19,362 nucleotides of DNA, taken from NCBI GenBank assembly GCA_028873745.1, contig JAPPNT010000084.1, forward strand, positions 6,385-25,746, given 5' to 3'. Shown piece after piece: positions 9,102-16,401 of the stretch (positions are counted from its first letter, which is position 1; every line of letters begins with the position of its first letter). The notes beneath the pieces are model-generated. The model worked only from the letters and a program-made list of their open reading frames with translations. It searched no databases and was not told where the DNA came from. The stretch is from Chloroflexota bacterium. GTDB lineage: Bacteria > Chloroflexota > Dehalococcoidia > Lucifugimonadales > UBA1127. Made by a program: the position numbers and the translations under genes.

Positions 9102-9986
9102 ATGGCGTCGACCGCTACTCATAACATTCCCCCGGAGCTGGAGTCCGCGTACCGCGAGTGCATCGCGCTGGCCAAGTCCCACTACGAGAACTTCACCGTT
9201 GCGGGCTGGTTCCTCCCCAAGCGCCTGCTGCCCCACGTCGCTGCGGTGTACGCCTACTGCCGCGGCGTCGATGACCTCGGCGACGAGGCCGCTGGCAACC
9301 GGCTCGCGCTGCTGGATGCGTGGGAGGCCGATCTGGAACAGGCCTACACGGGCACGCCCAGGGCCCCGCACCTGCGCGCGCTGCAGCACACCATTCGCGC
9401 CTTCTCCATCCCGCCGGAGCCCTTCCGGAAGCTGGTCACCGCCAACCGCATGGACCAGACGAACCGCCGCTATGCCACCTTTGGCGACGTGCTCCACTAC
9501 TGCGAGCACTCGGCGAACCCTGTTGGCTTCCTCTACCTCCTCCTCTTCGGCTACGACGACGACGAACGGCGACGGCTCTCGGACTTCACCTGTACTGCGC
9601 TTCAGCTCGCCAACTTCTGGCAGGACGTGCGCCGGGACTGGGACAAGGGGCGCGTCTACCTGCCGCAGGAGGACATGGAGCGGTTCGGATGCACCGAGGA
9701 GCATCTGGCCGAGGGCGTCTGCACCCCCGCCTTCCGCGAGCTGATGGCCTTCGAGGTCGAGCGGGCGCAGGACCTCTTCGAACGGGGACTGCCCCTCGTC
9801 AACATGCTCCAGGGACCGGCACGGCTGCACGTCAAGCTCTTCAGCCTCGGCGGCATGCGCGTGCTGGACGCCATTCGGGCGCAGGGCTACGATGTCCTCT
9901 CCAAGCGCCCGACGGTCACGGGTAGGCGCAAGGCTTGGCTCATCGCGAAGACCTATCTCGGCATGAAGCTGACCCGGCAAATCTAG
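9102..9986 (+). CDS. hpnC: squalene synthesis protein HpnC
   Basis: 294 aa, squalene/phytoene synthase superfamily. HpnC converts presqualene diphosphate to hydroxysqualene in the three-enzyme HpnCDE route to squalene. The HpnC signature HYENFTVAGWFLP follows the first helix. The two aspartate motifs are DDLGDE (57-62) and QDVRRD (from Asp175), the latter continuing DWDKGRVYLP. ATG 9102 is the natural start; a TTG at 9084 would add only MGHTGA. The ribosome binding site is weak, 50 nt after the prenyltransferase stop. Assignment as HpnC rather than CrtB rests on the pair with HpnD and HpnE downstream in the standard order. Confidence 0.9.
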   Translation: MASTATHNIPPELESAYRECIALAKSHYENFTVAGWFLPKRLLPHVAAVYAYCRGVDDLGDEAAGNRLALLDAWEADLEQAYTGTPRAPHLRALQHTIRAFSIPPEPFRKLVTANRMDQTNRRYATFGDVLHYCEHSANPVGFLYLLLFGYDDDERRRLSDFTCTALQLANFWQDVRRDWDKGRVYLPQEDMERFGCTEEHLAEGVCTPAFRELMAFEVERAQDLFERGLPLVNMLQGPARLHVKLFSLGGMRVLDAIRAQGYDVLSKRPTVTGRRKAWLIAKTYLGMKLTRQI

Positions 9987-10012
9987 GCGGCGCACAGGGG
10001 ACGGAGCGAGGC

Positions 10013-10900
10013 ATGGCGCGGACGACGGCACTGGACGAGGCCTACGCCCACTGCCAGCGCGTGACCAAGACCGAGGCCAAGAACTTCTACTATGCCTTTG
10101 TGACCCTTCCCAAGGCCAGGCGCATGGCCATCTTCGCCGTCTACGCCTTCTGCCGCCTCTGCGACGACATCGCCGACGAGCCGCTCCCCGTCGAGGAGAA
10201 GCGCGCCAAGCTCCGCGAGGTGGACGCAGCCCTCGAGAGGGCCCGCGACGGCAATCCCGACGGCCCTGTCTACAGCGCCCTCGCCCACGCCGTCGCCGAG
10301 TACGACATCCAGTGGGAGGACCTGTCGGAGATCGCCCGCGGCGTCGAGATGGACCTCACCCTCAACCGCTACGAGACCTTCGACGACCTCGCGACCTACT
10401 GCTACCGCGTCGCCTCCGTCGTGGGCATCGTCTGCATCCACATCTTCGGCTTTTCGGACCCGGCGGCCCGCGAGTACGCAATCGACCTTGGCCTCGGCAT
10501 GCAGCTCACCAACATCCTGCGCGACATCAAGGAGGACGCGGAGATGGGCCGCGTCTACCTGCCGCAGGAAGAGCTGCGCCGCTTCGAGTATCCTGAAGAG
10601 GCCCTCATGGCCGGCGAGACCAACGACGAGTTCGTGCGGCTAATGCGGTTTCAGGTCGCCCGCGCCCACGGCTACTTCGACAGCGGGAAGCGGCTCTTGC
10701 CCCTGCTGCCGGTGCGCTCGCGAGCCTGCCCGGCGGTCCTCGGCGGCCTGTACAGCCGCGTCCTCGACCGCATCGAGGAGCGTGGCTACGACGTCTTCGA
10801 GCGGCGCATATCCCTCCCGACCCGGGAGAAGCTCACCCTGGCGGTACGCATTTGGCTACAGAGTTACCTGCCCCTGAAGGGCGCCGCCGCTGCGTGGTGA
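10013..10900 (+). CDS. hpnD: presqualene diphosphate synthase HpnD
   Basis: 295 aa, paralogue of the preceding gene in the same superfamily. HpnD joins two farnesyl diphosphates into presqualene diphosphate. The N-terminal segment KNFYYAFVTLPKARRMAI matches HpnD more than HpnC. The aspartate motifs are DDIADE (51-56) and RDIKED (Asp171, Asp175), followed by MGRVYLP. The start ATG 10013 has GGAG about 7 nt upstream and lies 26 nt after hpnC. Its 3' end overlaps the beginning of hpnE by up to 49 nt, so the two are translationally coupled. It ends in TGA, one of five genes here where UGA plainly terminates. Confidence 0.92.
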   Translation: MARTTALDEAYAHCQRVTKTEAKNFYYAFVTLPKARRMAIFAVYAFCRLCDDIADEPLPVEEKRAKLREVDAALERARDGNPDGPVYSALAHAVAEYDIQWEDLSEIARGVEMDLTLNRYETFDDLATYCYRVASVVGIVCIHIFGFSDPAAREYAIDLGLGMQLTNILRDIKEDAEMGRVYLPQEELRRFEYPEEALMAGETNDEFVRLMRFQVARAHGYFDSGKRLLPLLPVRSRACPAVLGGLYSRVLDRIEERGYDVFERRISLPTREKLTLAVRIWLQSYLPLKGAAAAW

Positions 10901-12240
10901 TCGGCGGCGGGCTGGCGGGCATTGCCGCCGCCTGCGCCCTTGCCGACCGCGGCGTCGCCGTCACCCTGCTGGAGAAACGCCCCTACCTCGGCGGACGGGC
11001 GTTCTCGTTCCAGGACAGCGAGTCGGGCCACCACATCGACAACGGGCAGCACATCTACCTGGCCTGCTGCACGGCGTACACCGGCCTCCTCCGGCAGCTC
11101 GGCGTGCTCGAGCGCACGACGCTCCAGCGCCACCTCCGCGCGGTCATCGTCGACCGCGACGGCCGCCGGGGCGCGCTGAGCGCGGCCCCGCTGCTGCCCT
11201 CGCCGCTGCACCTGCTGCCCTCGTTCCTGACGTATCCGCACCTGTCGCTCGGCGAGAAACTCCGCGCCGCCTCGGCGATGCTCAGCATCATGCGCACCGA
11301 CCGCACCAAGCACCGCGAGGTGCTGGAGGCGCAGACCTTCCGCGACTGGCTCGTCCGCCGTGGACAATCGGATCAGGCCATCGCGGCGCTCTGGGACCTG
11401 CTGACGCTGCCCGTCTTCAACGATACCGTCGACCGCGTCAGCGCATACATGGGGCTGATGTTCTTCCAGGACGGCATGCTGGCGGGCCGCCACAGCGCCG
11501 ACATCGGCGTCTCCACCGTTGGGCTGACGGAGCTCGTCGAGGACGCCGCCCGCGGCTACCTCGAAGCGCGCGGCGGCGAGGTCCTCACGGGCCGCAGCGT
11601 GACGGGCATCGCCACCGAGGATGGCGCTGTCACTGGCGTCGTCGCGGACGGCGAGCTCGTGCCGGCCGACGCCGTCGTCGCGGCCGTGCCGTGGGACGCC
11701 CTCGCGCGGCTGCTGCCGGCCGAGGCTGGTGCGAGCAGTGCGCCCGCGCTCGAGTGGGCGCCCATCATCAACGTGCACGTCTGGTACGACCGCCCCGTCA
11801 TCGGCGAGCCCTTCCTCGCCGTGCTCGACAGCCCGCTGCAGTGGGTGTTCAACCGCTCGCACATCGAAGGGGTGCCGGGGCCGGGCCAACATGTATGCAT
11901 CTCAGTCAGCGGCGCATGGGACTTCGCCACCATGTCCCGCGACGCCCTGCGCGAACTGTTCCTGGACGAGATGGCCCGCGTGTTTCCCGCCGCCGCTGAG
12001 GCTGCCGTCGAGCGGTTCACCGTCGTGCGGCAGGTCAACGCGACGTTCCGCTGCACGCCGGGCGCGCAATCGCAGCGGCCGGAGCAGAGCACGGCGGTCG
12101 CCGGGCTGGGGCTCGCTGGCGACTGGACACAGACGGGCTGGCCCGCGACGATGGAGTCGGCGGTGCGCAGCGGCCGCCTCGCCGCCGAGGCGGTCTTCGA
12201 CGACCTGGAACGCGGCGGAACGAGTCTGGCCTCGCCTTGA
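10852..12240 (+). CDS. hpnE: hydroxysqualene dehydroxylase HpnE (FAD-dependent)
   Basis: 462 aa flavoprotein of the phytoene-desaturase/amine-oxidase fold that reduces hydroxysqualene to squalene. The N-terminal FAD fingerprint is CVVIGGGLAGIAAACALADRG, continuing to the ribose-binding Glu of LLEKRPYLGGRA. DNGQHIYLACCTAY is typical of HpnE. The C-terminal flavin contact AGDWTQTGWPATMESAV is intact. The start is uncertain. TTG 10852 gives 14 residues before the first strand and a 49-nt overlap with hpnD. GTG 10897 forms a tidy GTGA overlap but would cut into the Rossmann strand, so I prefer TTG. The cyclase shc is not in the window. The gene ends in TGA. Confidence 0.9.
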   Translation: MATELPAPEGRRRCVVIGGGLAGIAAACALADRGVAVTLLEKRPYLGGRAFSFQDSESGHHIDNGQHIYLACCTAYTGLLRQLGVLERTTLQRHLRAVIVDRDGRRGALSAAPLLPSPLHLLPSFLTYPHLSLGEKLRAASAMLSIMRTDRTKHREVLEAQTFRDWLVRRGQSDQAIAALWDLLTLPVFNDTVDRVSAYMGLMFFQDGMLAGRHSADIGVSTVGLTELVEDAARGYLEARGGEVLTGRSVTGIATEDGAVTGVVADGELVPADAVVAAVPWDALARLLPAEAGASSAPALEWAPIINVHVWYDRPVIGEPFLAVLDSPLQWVFNRSHIEGVPGPGQHVCISVSGAWDFATMSRDALRELFLDEMARVFPAAAEAAVERFTVVRQVNATFRCTPGAQSQRPEQSTAVAGLGLAGDWTQTGWPATMESAVRSGRLAAEAVFDDLERGGTSLASP

Positions 12241-12264
12241 CAGGGGAAACGGCGGCATGACACG

Positions 12265-12285
12265 CTGACTTTAACTAGAAGTCAG
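12265..12285 (+). promoter_or_regulatory. hairpin between hpnE and the NUDIX gene
   Basis: CTGACTT pairs perfectly with AAGTCAG around a 7-nt loop (TAACTAG). It ends 2 nt before the NUDIX GTG and overlaps the region where its ribosome binding site would be. It could dampen translation or act as a weak terminator; no T-tract follows. Confidence 0.4.
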
Positions 12286-12287
12286 GG

Positions 12288-12782
12288 GTGATCGGCCACT
12301 TGGAGAGGCATTTCACTGCGACAGGGTTTGTGGTGCAGGACGACGCGACGCTCCTGCACTGGCACGCCAAGCTCCAGTGCTGGCTGCCCCCCGGCGGCCA
12401 CATTGAGCCCAATGAGGACCCCGTGCAGGCCGTCCTCCGCGAGGTTGCAGAGGAGACGGGCGTGCAGGCGGTGGTGGTCCCCACCGGCGGCGTCGAGAGC
12501 ACGCTGGAGTATCCCCAGGAGGTCCAACCGCCGCTCACCATCATGGTGGAGGACATCGACGATCCGGTGCAGGGATTCCACCAGCACATCGATTTCATCT
12601 ACGTGTGCCGCCCCACGGCCCGCGTCGAGGCGATCCCCGACGGCTGGCGGTGGGTCACCCGGGACGAGCTCGCCGCGGGGCTGCCCCTGGCCCGCAACGG
12701 CAGCGAGGGCGTCACGCCCCCCGACGACGTCCGGCTGTTGGCCGCTCGCGCCTTCGAGGCCGTAAGCGCACAAACTGCCTGA
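12288..12782 (+). CDS. NUDIX hydrolase
   Basis: 164 aa. NUDIX enzymes hydrolyse nucleoside diphosphates linked to another moiety. The full NUDIX box GX5EX7REUXEEXGU is at residues 37-59, with G37, E43, R51, E52, E55 and E56 all present. The N-terminal strand with HWHAKLQCWLPPGGHIE is like the housekeeping/MutT-type proteins. The C-terminal third carries a WRWVTRDEL segment typical of the fold. Substrate cannot be told. GTG 12288 is the only plausible start, though its ribosome binding site is poor and it is preceded by a hairpin. It lies 16 nt before the dehydrogenase gene and may be the first gene of that cluster. Ends in TGA. Confidence 0.88.
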   Translation: MIGHLERHFTATGFVVQDDATLLHWHAKLQCWLPPGGHIEPNEDPVQAVLREVAEETGVQAVVVPTGGVESTLEYPQEVQPPLTIMVEDIDDPVQGFHQHIDFIYVCRPTARVEAIPDGWRWVTRDELAAGLPLARNGSEGVTPPDDVRLLAARAFEAVSAQTA

Positions 12783-12798
12783 AAGGGGTCCGCTCACG

Positions 12799-13773
12799 GT
12801 GAAGGCCCTCATTCTCGCGCCCTTCTCCACAAACGGCCTCGACCAACTCCGCCGCCGCATGGACGTGGCCTACGAGCCGTGGACCGAGAGCCGCAAGCTG
12901 TGGGACCCATCCGAGCTGGCCATCCGCCTCGCCGGGGAGTCCATTGAGGCGGTGGTCACGGAGATCGACTTCCTCTTCGACGAGGTGTTCGAGGACCCGT
13001 CGCCGCTGCGCTTCATCGGCCTCTGCCGCCAGGCCACGACACAGATCGACCTCGAGGCGGCGCAGGCGCGCGGCGTGACCGTCGTGAACACACCCGGGCG
13101 CAACGCCAACGCCGTCGCCGAACTCACGCTCGGGCTCGCCCTGTCGCTCGTCCGGCGCATCTCCGAGGCCAACACTTACGTGCGCGGCGGCTCGTGGGAC
13201 CATCCGCTCACGGCCTACACCGACATGCGGGGCATCGAATTGGCGGGCAAGACGATGGGCGTCGTCGGCATGGGCGCCGTCGGCAGGCTGGTCGCACGGA
13301 AGGCGAGGGCGCTCGGTATGCGCGTCTTCGGCCACGACCCCTACGCAACGGGCCCGCGCTACGTCACGATGACCCCTCTGGACGAACTGCTGGCGGGCAG
13401 CCACATCGTGTCGCTTCATGCGCCTGAGACGCCGGAGACCACCGGCATGCTGGACGACCGCCGGCTGGCGATGATGCCTCGCGGCAGCTACCTAATCAAC
13501 ACGGCTTCGGCGGCGCTTGTCGGCCAGCATGCGCTCGCCGACGCGCTCCGCTCGGGACGGCTGGCGGGCGCGGGCATTGACGTCTACGAGACACGCCCGG
13601 TTGCACCGAACAGCCCACTGCTCCCGCTGGACAACGTCGTCCTCACGCCGCACGTCGGCGGCGCGACGGCGGAGACCATCGAGCGGTACTCGCAGGCCAT
13701 CACACGGGCGCTGCTCCAGTTCGAGCGGTCGGCGCGCGCCCGACGTCCAACGGCTGCAGCGAGGACAGCATGA
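12799..13773 (+). CDS. D-isomer-specific 2-hydroxyacid dehydrogenase homologue lacking catalytic Arg and Glu
   Basis: 324 aa, SerA-like fold. The NAD-binding glycine motif GMGAVGR is at 157-163, followed by helix and the acidic segment HDPYA. The family uses Arg, Glu and His. His285 (LTPHVGGAT) is kept, but the usual NTARG motif reads NTASAALV (234-241), so the Arg position is Ser237. The usual EEP motif reads YETRP, so the Glu position is Arg266. The enzyme may be inactive as a conventional dehydrogenase or use a different mechanism. GTG 12799 is preceded by AAGGGG. The stop overlaps the kinase start (ATGA), so it is the partner of the kinase in a sugar-acid pathway. An annotation as phosphoglycerate dehydrogenase would be too specific. 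Confidence 0.88.
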   Translation: MKALILAPFSTNGLDQLRRRMDVAYEPWTESRKLWDPSELAIRLAGESIEAVVTEIDFLFDEVFEDPSPLRFIGLCRQATTQIDLEAAQARGVTVVNTPGRNANAVAELTLGLALSLVRRISEANTYVRGGSWDHPLTAYTDMRGIELAGKTMGVVGMGAVGRLVARKARALGMRVFGHDPYATGPRYVTMTPLDELLAGSHIVSLHAPETPETTGMLDDRRLAMMPRGSYLINTASAALVGQHALADALRSGRLAGAGIDVYETRPVAPNSPLLPLDNVVLTPHVGGATAETIERYSQAITRALLQFERSARARRPTAAARTA

Positions 13774-15281
13774 GCAACGCGAACGGCGCAACCTTTCTCG
13801 CCATCGACGTCGGCACGGGCACGCTGAAGGCAGCCGCCGCGGGCTCTGGGGGCCGGCTGCTCTCGGTGGCCACGGCCCCCGCGCCGTACCGCGCTGCAAG
13901 TGTCGACGGTTCCCTCAGCCGCGACTTCGACGTGGACGCCCTGTGGCCCGCCATCGTCGGCGTCGCCCGCCGCGCGCTGCACGACGCGGGCGTGTCGAAC
14001 GGCAGCGTGGCGGCCATCGGCGTCACGAGCCAGCGGCAGGGCATCGGGGCGCTCGACACCGAGGGCCGCGAGCTCTTTCTCGGCCCCAACATGGACCTGC
14101 GCGCCCTGTTCGACGGCATCGCCTTTGACGAGGCCAACGCCGGCACCGTCTACAGTCTCACGGGCCACCTGCCCTCCTTCCTGCTGGCGCCGCTCAAACT
14201 GCGATGGCGGCAGCAGAACGATCCCGCCGTCTACGAGCGCATCGCCTCCGTGCTGACGGTTGGCGACTGGGTCGGCTACCGGCTCACGGGCGAGGTCGCC
14301 CTACAGGAGACGCTGGCCTCGGAAGCCGGCCTCCTCGACGTTGCGAGCGGCGCGCGTGCCGGGGAACTCTTCGAGACGCTCGGGGTGCGGACGGACTTCA
14401 TCCCTCCCGTCACCGGTCGCCTCGTTCAGCTTGGCGGCCTGAGCGAGGACGCGGCGGCGCAACTCGGGCTGTCCCCCGGCACGCCAGTCGTGGTCGCGGG
14501 GCCGGATACGCAGTGCGGCCTGCTCGCGATGGGCGTGACGTCGCCGGGCACCACCGGTGTCGTCGCGGGGTGGAGCGTGACGGCGCAGCGGGTCACTGCG
14601 ACTCCAGTGCCCGACGCCGCGAGGCACACGTGGGTCGGCCGTCACGTCCTGCCCGAGCGATGGGTAGCCGAGTCCAACGCCGGCGACGGCGGCAACGCGT
14701 ACCGCTGGCTCCTGGAGCTGTTGGTCGGCACGGAGGACGGCGGATTCGAGCGCATGGAATCCCTGATGTCCGAGGCCCCTCCCGGCGCGGACGGGGCCGT
14801 CGCCCTCATCGGGCCCGCGCCGCTGGACCTGTCGCGGCCGAGGCTGCAGCCGGGCGGGCTGCTCTTCCCGGTGCCGGTGACGTTCAGCGGCCTCGACAGG
14901 GCTCGGCTCGCGCGAGCGGCGCTGGAGAACGTCGTCTTCGCCGTCCGCGGCGCGTCGGACCTGCTGGACGAGGTTACGGGCGCGCCTCCCGACGGCCTGG
15001 CAGTCGGCGGCGGCATGACGCGAACCGCCCTGTTCACGCAGGTGCTCGCCGACGTCATGGCCCGCCCCGTCCACGTCGCGCCGTCACCGGAGGTGAGCCT
15101 GCGGGGCGCCGCGCTGGCCGCAGAGGCCGCGCTGGAGGGCGGCGATTCCCTCGCTCAGCTCGCCGGAACCGCCCGCGAGGGGCTGCGCGAGGTCTTGCCG
15201 GACCCAGTCGCGCAGATCGAGTACCAGGAGCACTACGCCCGATGGCTGGACGCCCGGGCCCGGCTGGAGGATTTCATTTAG
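13770..15281 (+). CDS. FGGY-family carbohydrate kinase
   Basis: 503 aa, standard length for FGGY kinases that phosphorylate pentuloses, hexuloses, glycerol or related polyols with ATP. The N-terminal phosphate-1 motif is AIDVGTGTLK (11-20). The catalytic Asp246 lies in GPDTQCGLLAMG. The adenosine-binding segment VGGGMTR and the final LRGAALAAEAAL helix are present. Substrate is not readable from these motifs. Its ATG overlaps the TGA of the dehydrogenase gene by 4 nt, and an aldolase follows, so phosphorylation then aldol cleavage of a sugar or sugar acid is the likely sequence of reactions. Confidence 0.93.
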   Translation: MSNANGATFLAIDVGTGTLKAAAAGSGGRLLSVATAPAPYRAASVDGSLSRDFDVDALWPAIVGVARRALHDAGVSNGSVAAIGVTSQRQGIGALDTEGRELFLGPNMDLRALFDGIAFDEANAGTVYSLTGHLPSFLLAPLKLRWRQQNDPAVYERIASVLTVGDWVGYRLTGEVALQETLASEAGLLDVASGARAGELFETLGVRTDFIPPVTGRLVQLGGLSEDAAAQLGLSPGTPVVVAGPDTQCGLLAMGVTSPGTTGVVAGWSVTAQRVTATPVPDAARHTWVGRHVLPERWVAESNAGDGGNAYRWLLELLVGTEDGGFERMESLMSEAPPGADGAVALIGPAPLDLSRPRLQPGGLLFPVPVTFSGLDRARLARAALENVVFAVRGASDLLDEVTGAPPDGLAVGGGMTRTALFTQVLADVMARPVHVAPSPEVSLRGAALAAEAALEGGDSLAQLAGTAREGLREVLPDPVAQIEYQEHYARWLDARARLEDFI

Positions 15282-15310
15282 CGCGCTGCCGCCGCTGCAC
15301 CCCGATGCGG

Positions 15311-15316
15311 TACAAT
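15311..15316 (+). promoter_or_regulatory. -10-like element before the aldolase gene
   Basis: TACAAT (5 of 6) in the context TGCGGTACAATG, nearly the same 12 nt as the osmC promoter. No good -35 is seen 16-18 nt upstream. It would start transcription near 15323, about 20 nt before the aldolase ATG, and could give the aldolase its own promoter inside the cluster. Confidence 0.4.
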
Positions 15317-15343
15317 GGGCCGCAGTCCACCAAGGAGCAGCCG

Positions 15344-16012
15344 ATGCCATCCGAGCCCTGGCTAGCCGAGCGTGCCGCCGTGTGCGAGACGGCGCGGGAG
15401 CTTGACCGGCTGGGCCTCGTCGCGGGGGCCAGCGGCAACGTCAGCCTGCTCATCCCCGGCGACCCGCCCCTCGTCGCCATCACGCCCAGCCGCAAGTCTT
15501 ACCGCTCCATGACAGCCGAGGACGTCCCGGTCATCGACTTCGAGTACGAGCCGGTGCACGGCGACCTGCCTCCTTCCTCTGAGTCCGCGCTCCACCTCGC
15601 CGTCTACCGCGCCCGCAGGGACGCTAAGGCCGTCGTGCACACGCACTCCGTCTACGCTACTGTGTGCGCCGTGTCCGGCATCGAGATCCCGCCCGTCATC
15701 GACGAGGTGGCGGTTACCGTCGGTGGCGCCGTGCGCGTGACGGACTATGCGCCGCCGGGGTCGGAGGAGCTGGCGAACAAGGCCGTCGAGGCGCTGGAGG
15801 GCCGCAGCGCCGCCCTTATCAGCAACCACGGGCTGGTCACGCTCGGGAGGGACCTGGAAACGGCAATGGACATCGCCGTCCTGGTGGAGCGCGCCGCGCA
15901 CATCTGCATCGTCACGCGGCTGCTGGGGCTGCAGCGGCCCCTGCCCCCGGAGGTCCTCGCCGTGGAAGAGGAGCTCTTCCGCATGCGCCTCTCCGTCGAG
16001 GGCAACCGGTAG
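15344..16012 (+). CDS. class II aldolase/adducin-family protein
   Basis: 222 aa, the size of L-fuculose-phosphate aldolase and ribulose-5-phosphate epimerase. The N-terminal GASGNVSLLIPG and ITPSRKSY phosphate-binding segments are conserved. The zinc ligands are His99 and His101 (VVHTHSVYAT) and His162 (SNHGLVTLG), with catalytic Glu80 in PSSESALH. This is consistent with a zinc aldolase that cleaves a phosphorylated ketose to a three-carbon unit plus aldehyde, or with an epimerase. AAGGAG at 15332-15337 is 6 nt before the ATG. A kinase directly upstream suggests the phosphorylated substrate comes from there. Confidence 0.93.
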   Translation: MPSEPWLAERAAVCETARELDRLGLVAGASGNVSLLIPGDPPLVAITPSRKSYRSMTAEDVPVIDFEYEPVHGDLPPSSESALHLAVYRARRDAKAVVHTHSVYATVCAVSGIEIPPVIDEVAVTVGGAVRVTDYAPPGSEELANKAVEALEGRSAALISNHGLVTLGRDLETAMDIAVLVERAAHICIVTRLLGLQRPLPPEVLAVEEELFRMRLSVEGNR

Positions 16013-16029
16013 CCGCGCCAGGAGGGACA

Positions 16030-16401
16030 ATGGTCTCCGTACCCGGATTCCTGCTGCGCCGACTCTACGTCAAGGGCAGCCTCCGCGCCACGGACGACGG
16101 GCTGTCGTTCGAGCTGCGGAACTCGCTGGGTTCCGGATACGCGCGCAGCATGCTCCCGCTGACCGTCGACGGCGAGGAGGCGCCGATGGAGCACACCACG
16201 TTCTCCGTGGACGGCATGACCATCGCCTTTGCCGACATCACTGCCGACGTGCCCTTCACCCTTGCCATGAACCGCACGACGACCATCGCCGTTTCCGGCA
16301 TTGCGCCAGCACCGGGCGCCCATACCATCGGCATGGCCTTCGAGGTGCAGGGCCTGGGCGTGCTGCGCTTCGACTTCACCGACACCCTCGGCGATGGCTA
16401 G
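16030..16401 (+). CDS. small beta-rich protein of unknown function
   Basis: 123 aa with no signal peptide or membrane segment; the sequence alternates like a beta-sandwich. Recognisable features are FLLRRLYVKGSL at the start, LPLTVDGEEAP, FSVDGMTIAF, and FTLAMNRTTTIAV in the middle, and GLGVLRFDFTD at the end. The layout loosely recalls the small subunit-like DUF6379 proteins found beside sugar-processing enzymes, but I cannot confirm this. The start has GGAGGG 3 nt upstream. The gene overlaps the next by 8 nt and sits 17 nt after the aldolase, so it belongs to the same unit and may be an accessory subunit. Confidence 0.8.
   Translation: MVSVPGFLLRRLYVKGSLRATDDGLSFELRNSLGSGYARSMLPLTVDGEEAPMEHTTFSVDGMTIAFADITADVPFTLAMNRTTTIAVSGIAPAPGAHTIGMAFEVQGLGVLRFDFTDTLGDG

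Noticed and set aside
9102..12240. Carotenoid operon (crtB/crtI-like) reading of the synthase pair and flavoprotein
   Set aside because: Two synthase paralogues followed by an HpnE-type flavoprotein, the HYENF motif in the first and DNGQHIYLACCTAY in the third fit hpnCDE better.
14204..15343. Upstream extension of the aldolase frame through the kinase gene
   Set aside because: Arg/Gly-rich shadow of the FGGY kinase; the aldolase begins at ATG 15344 with AAGGAG 6 nt before it.
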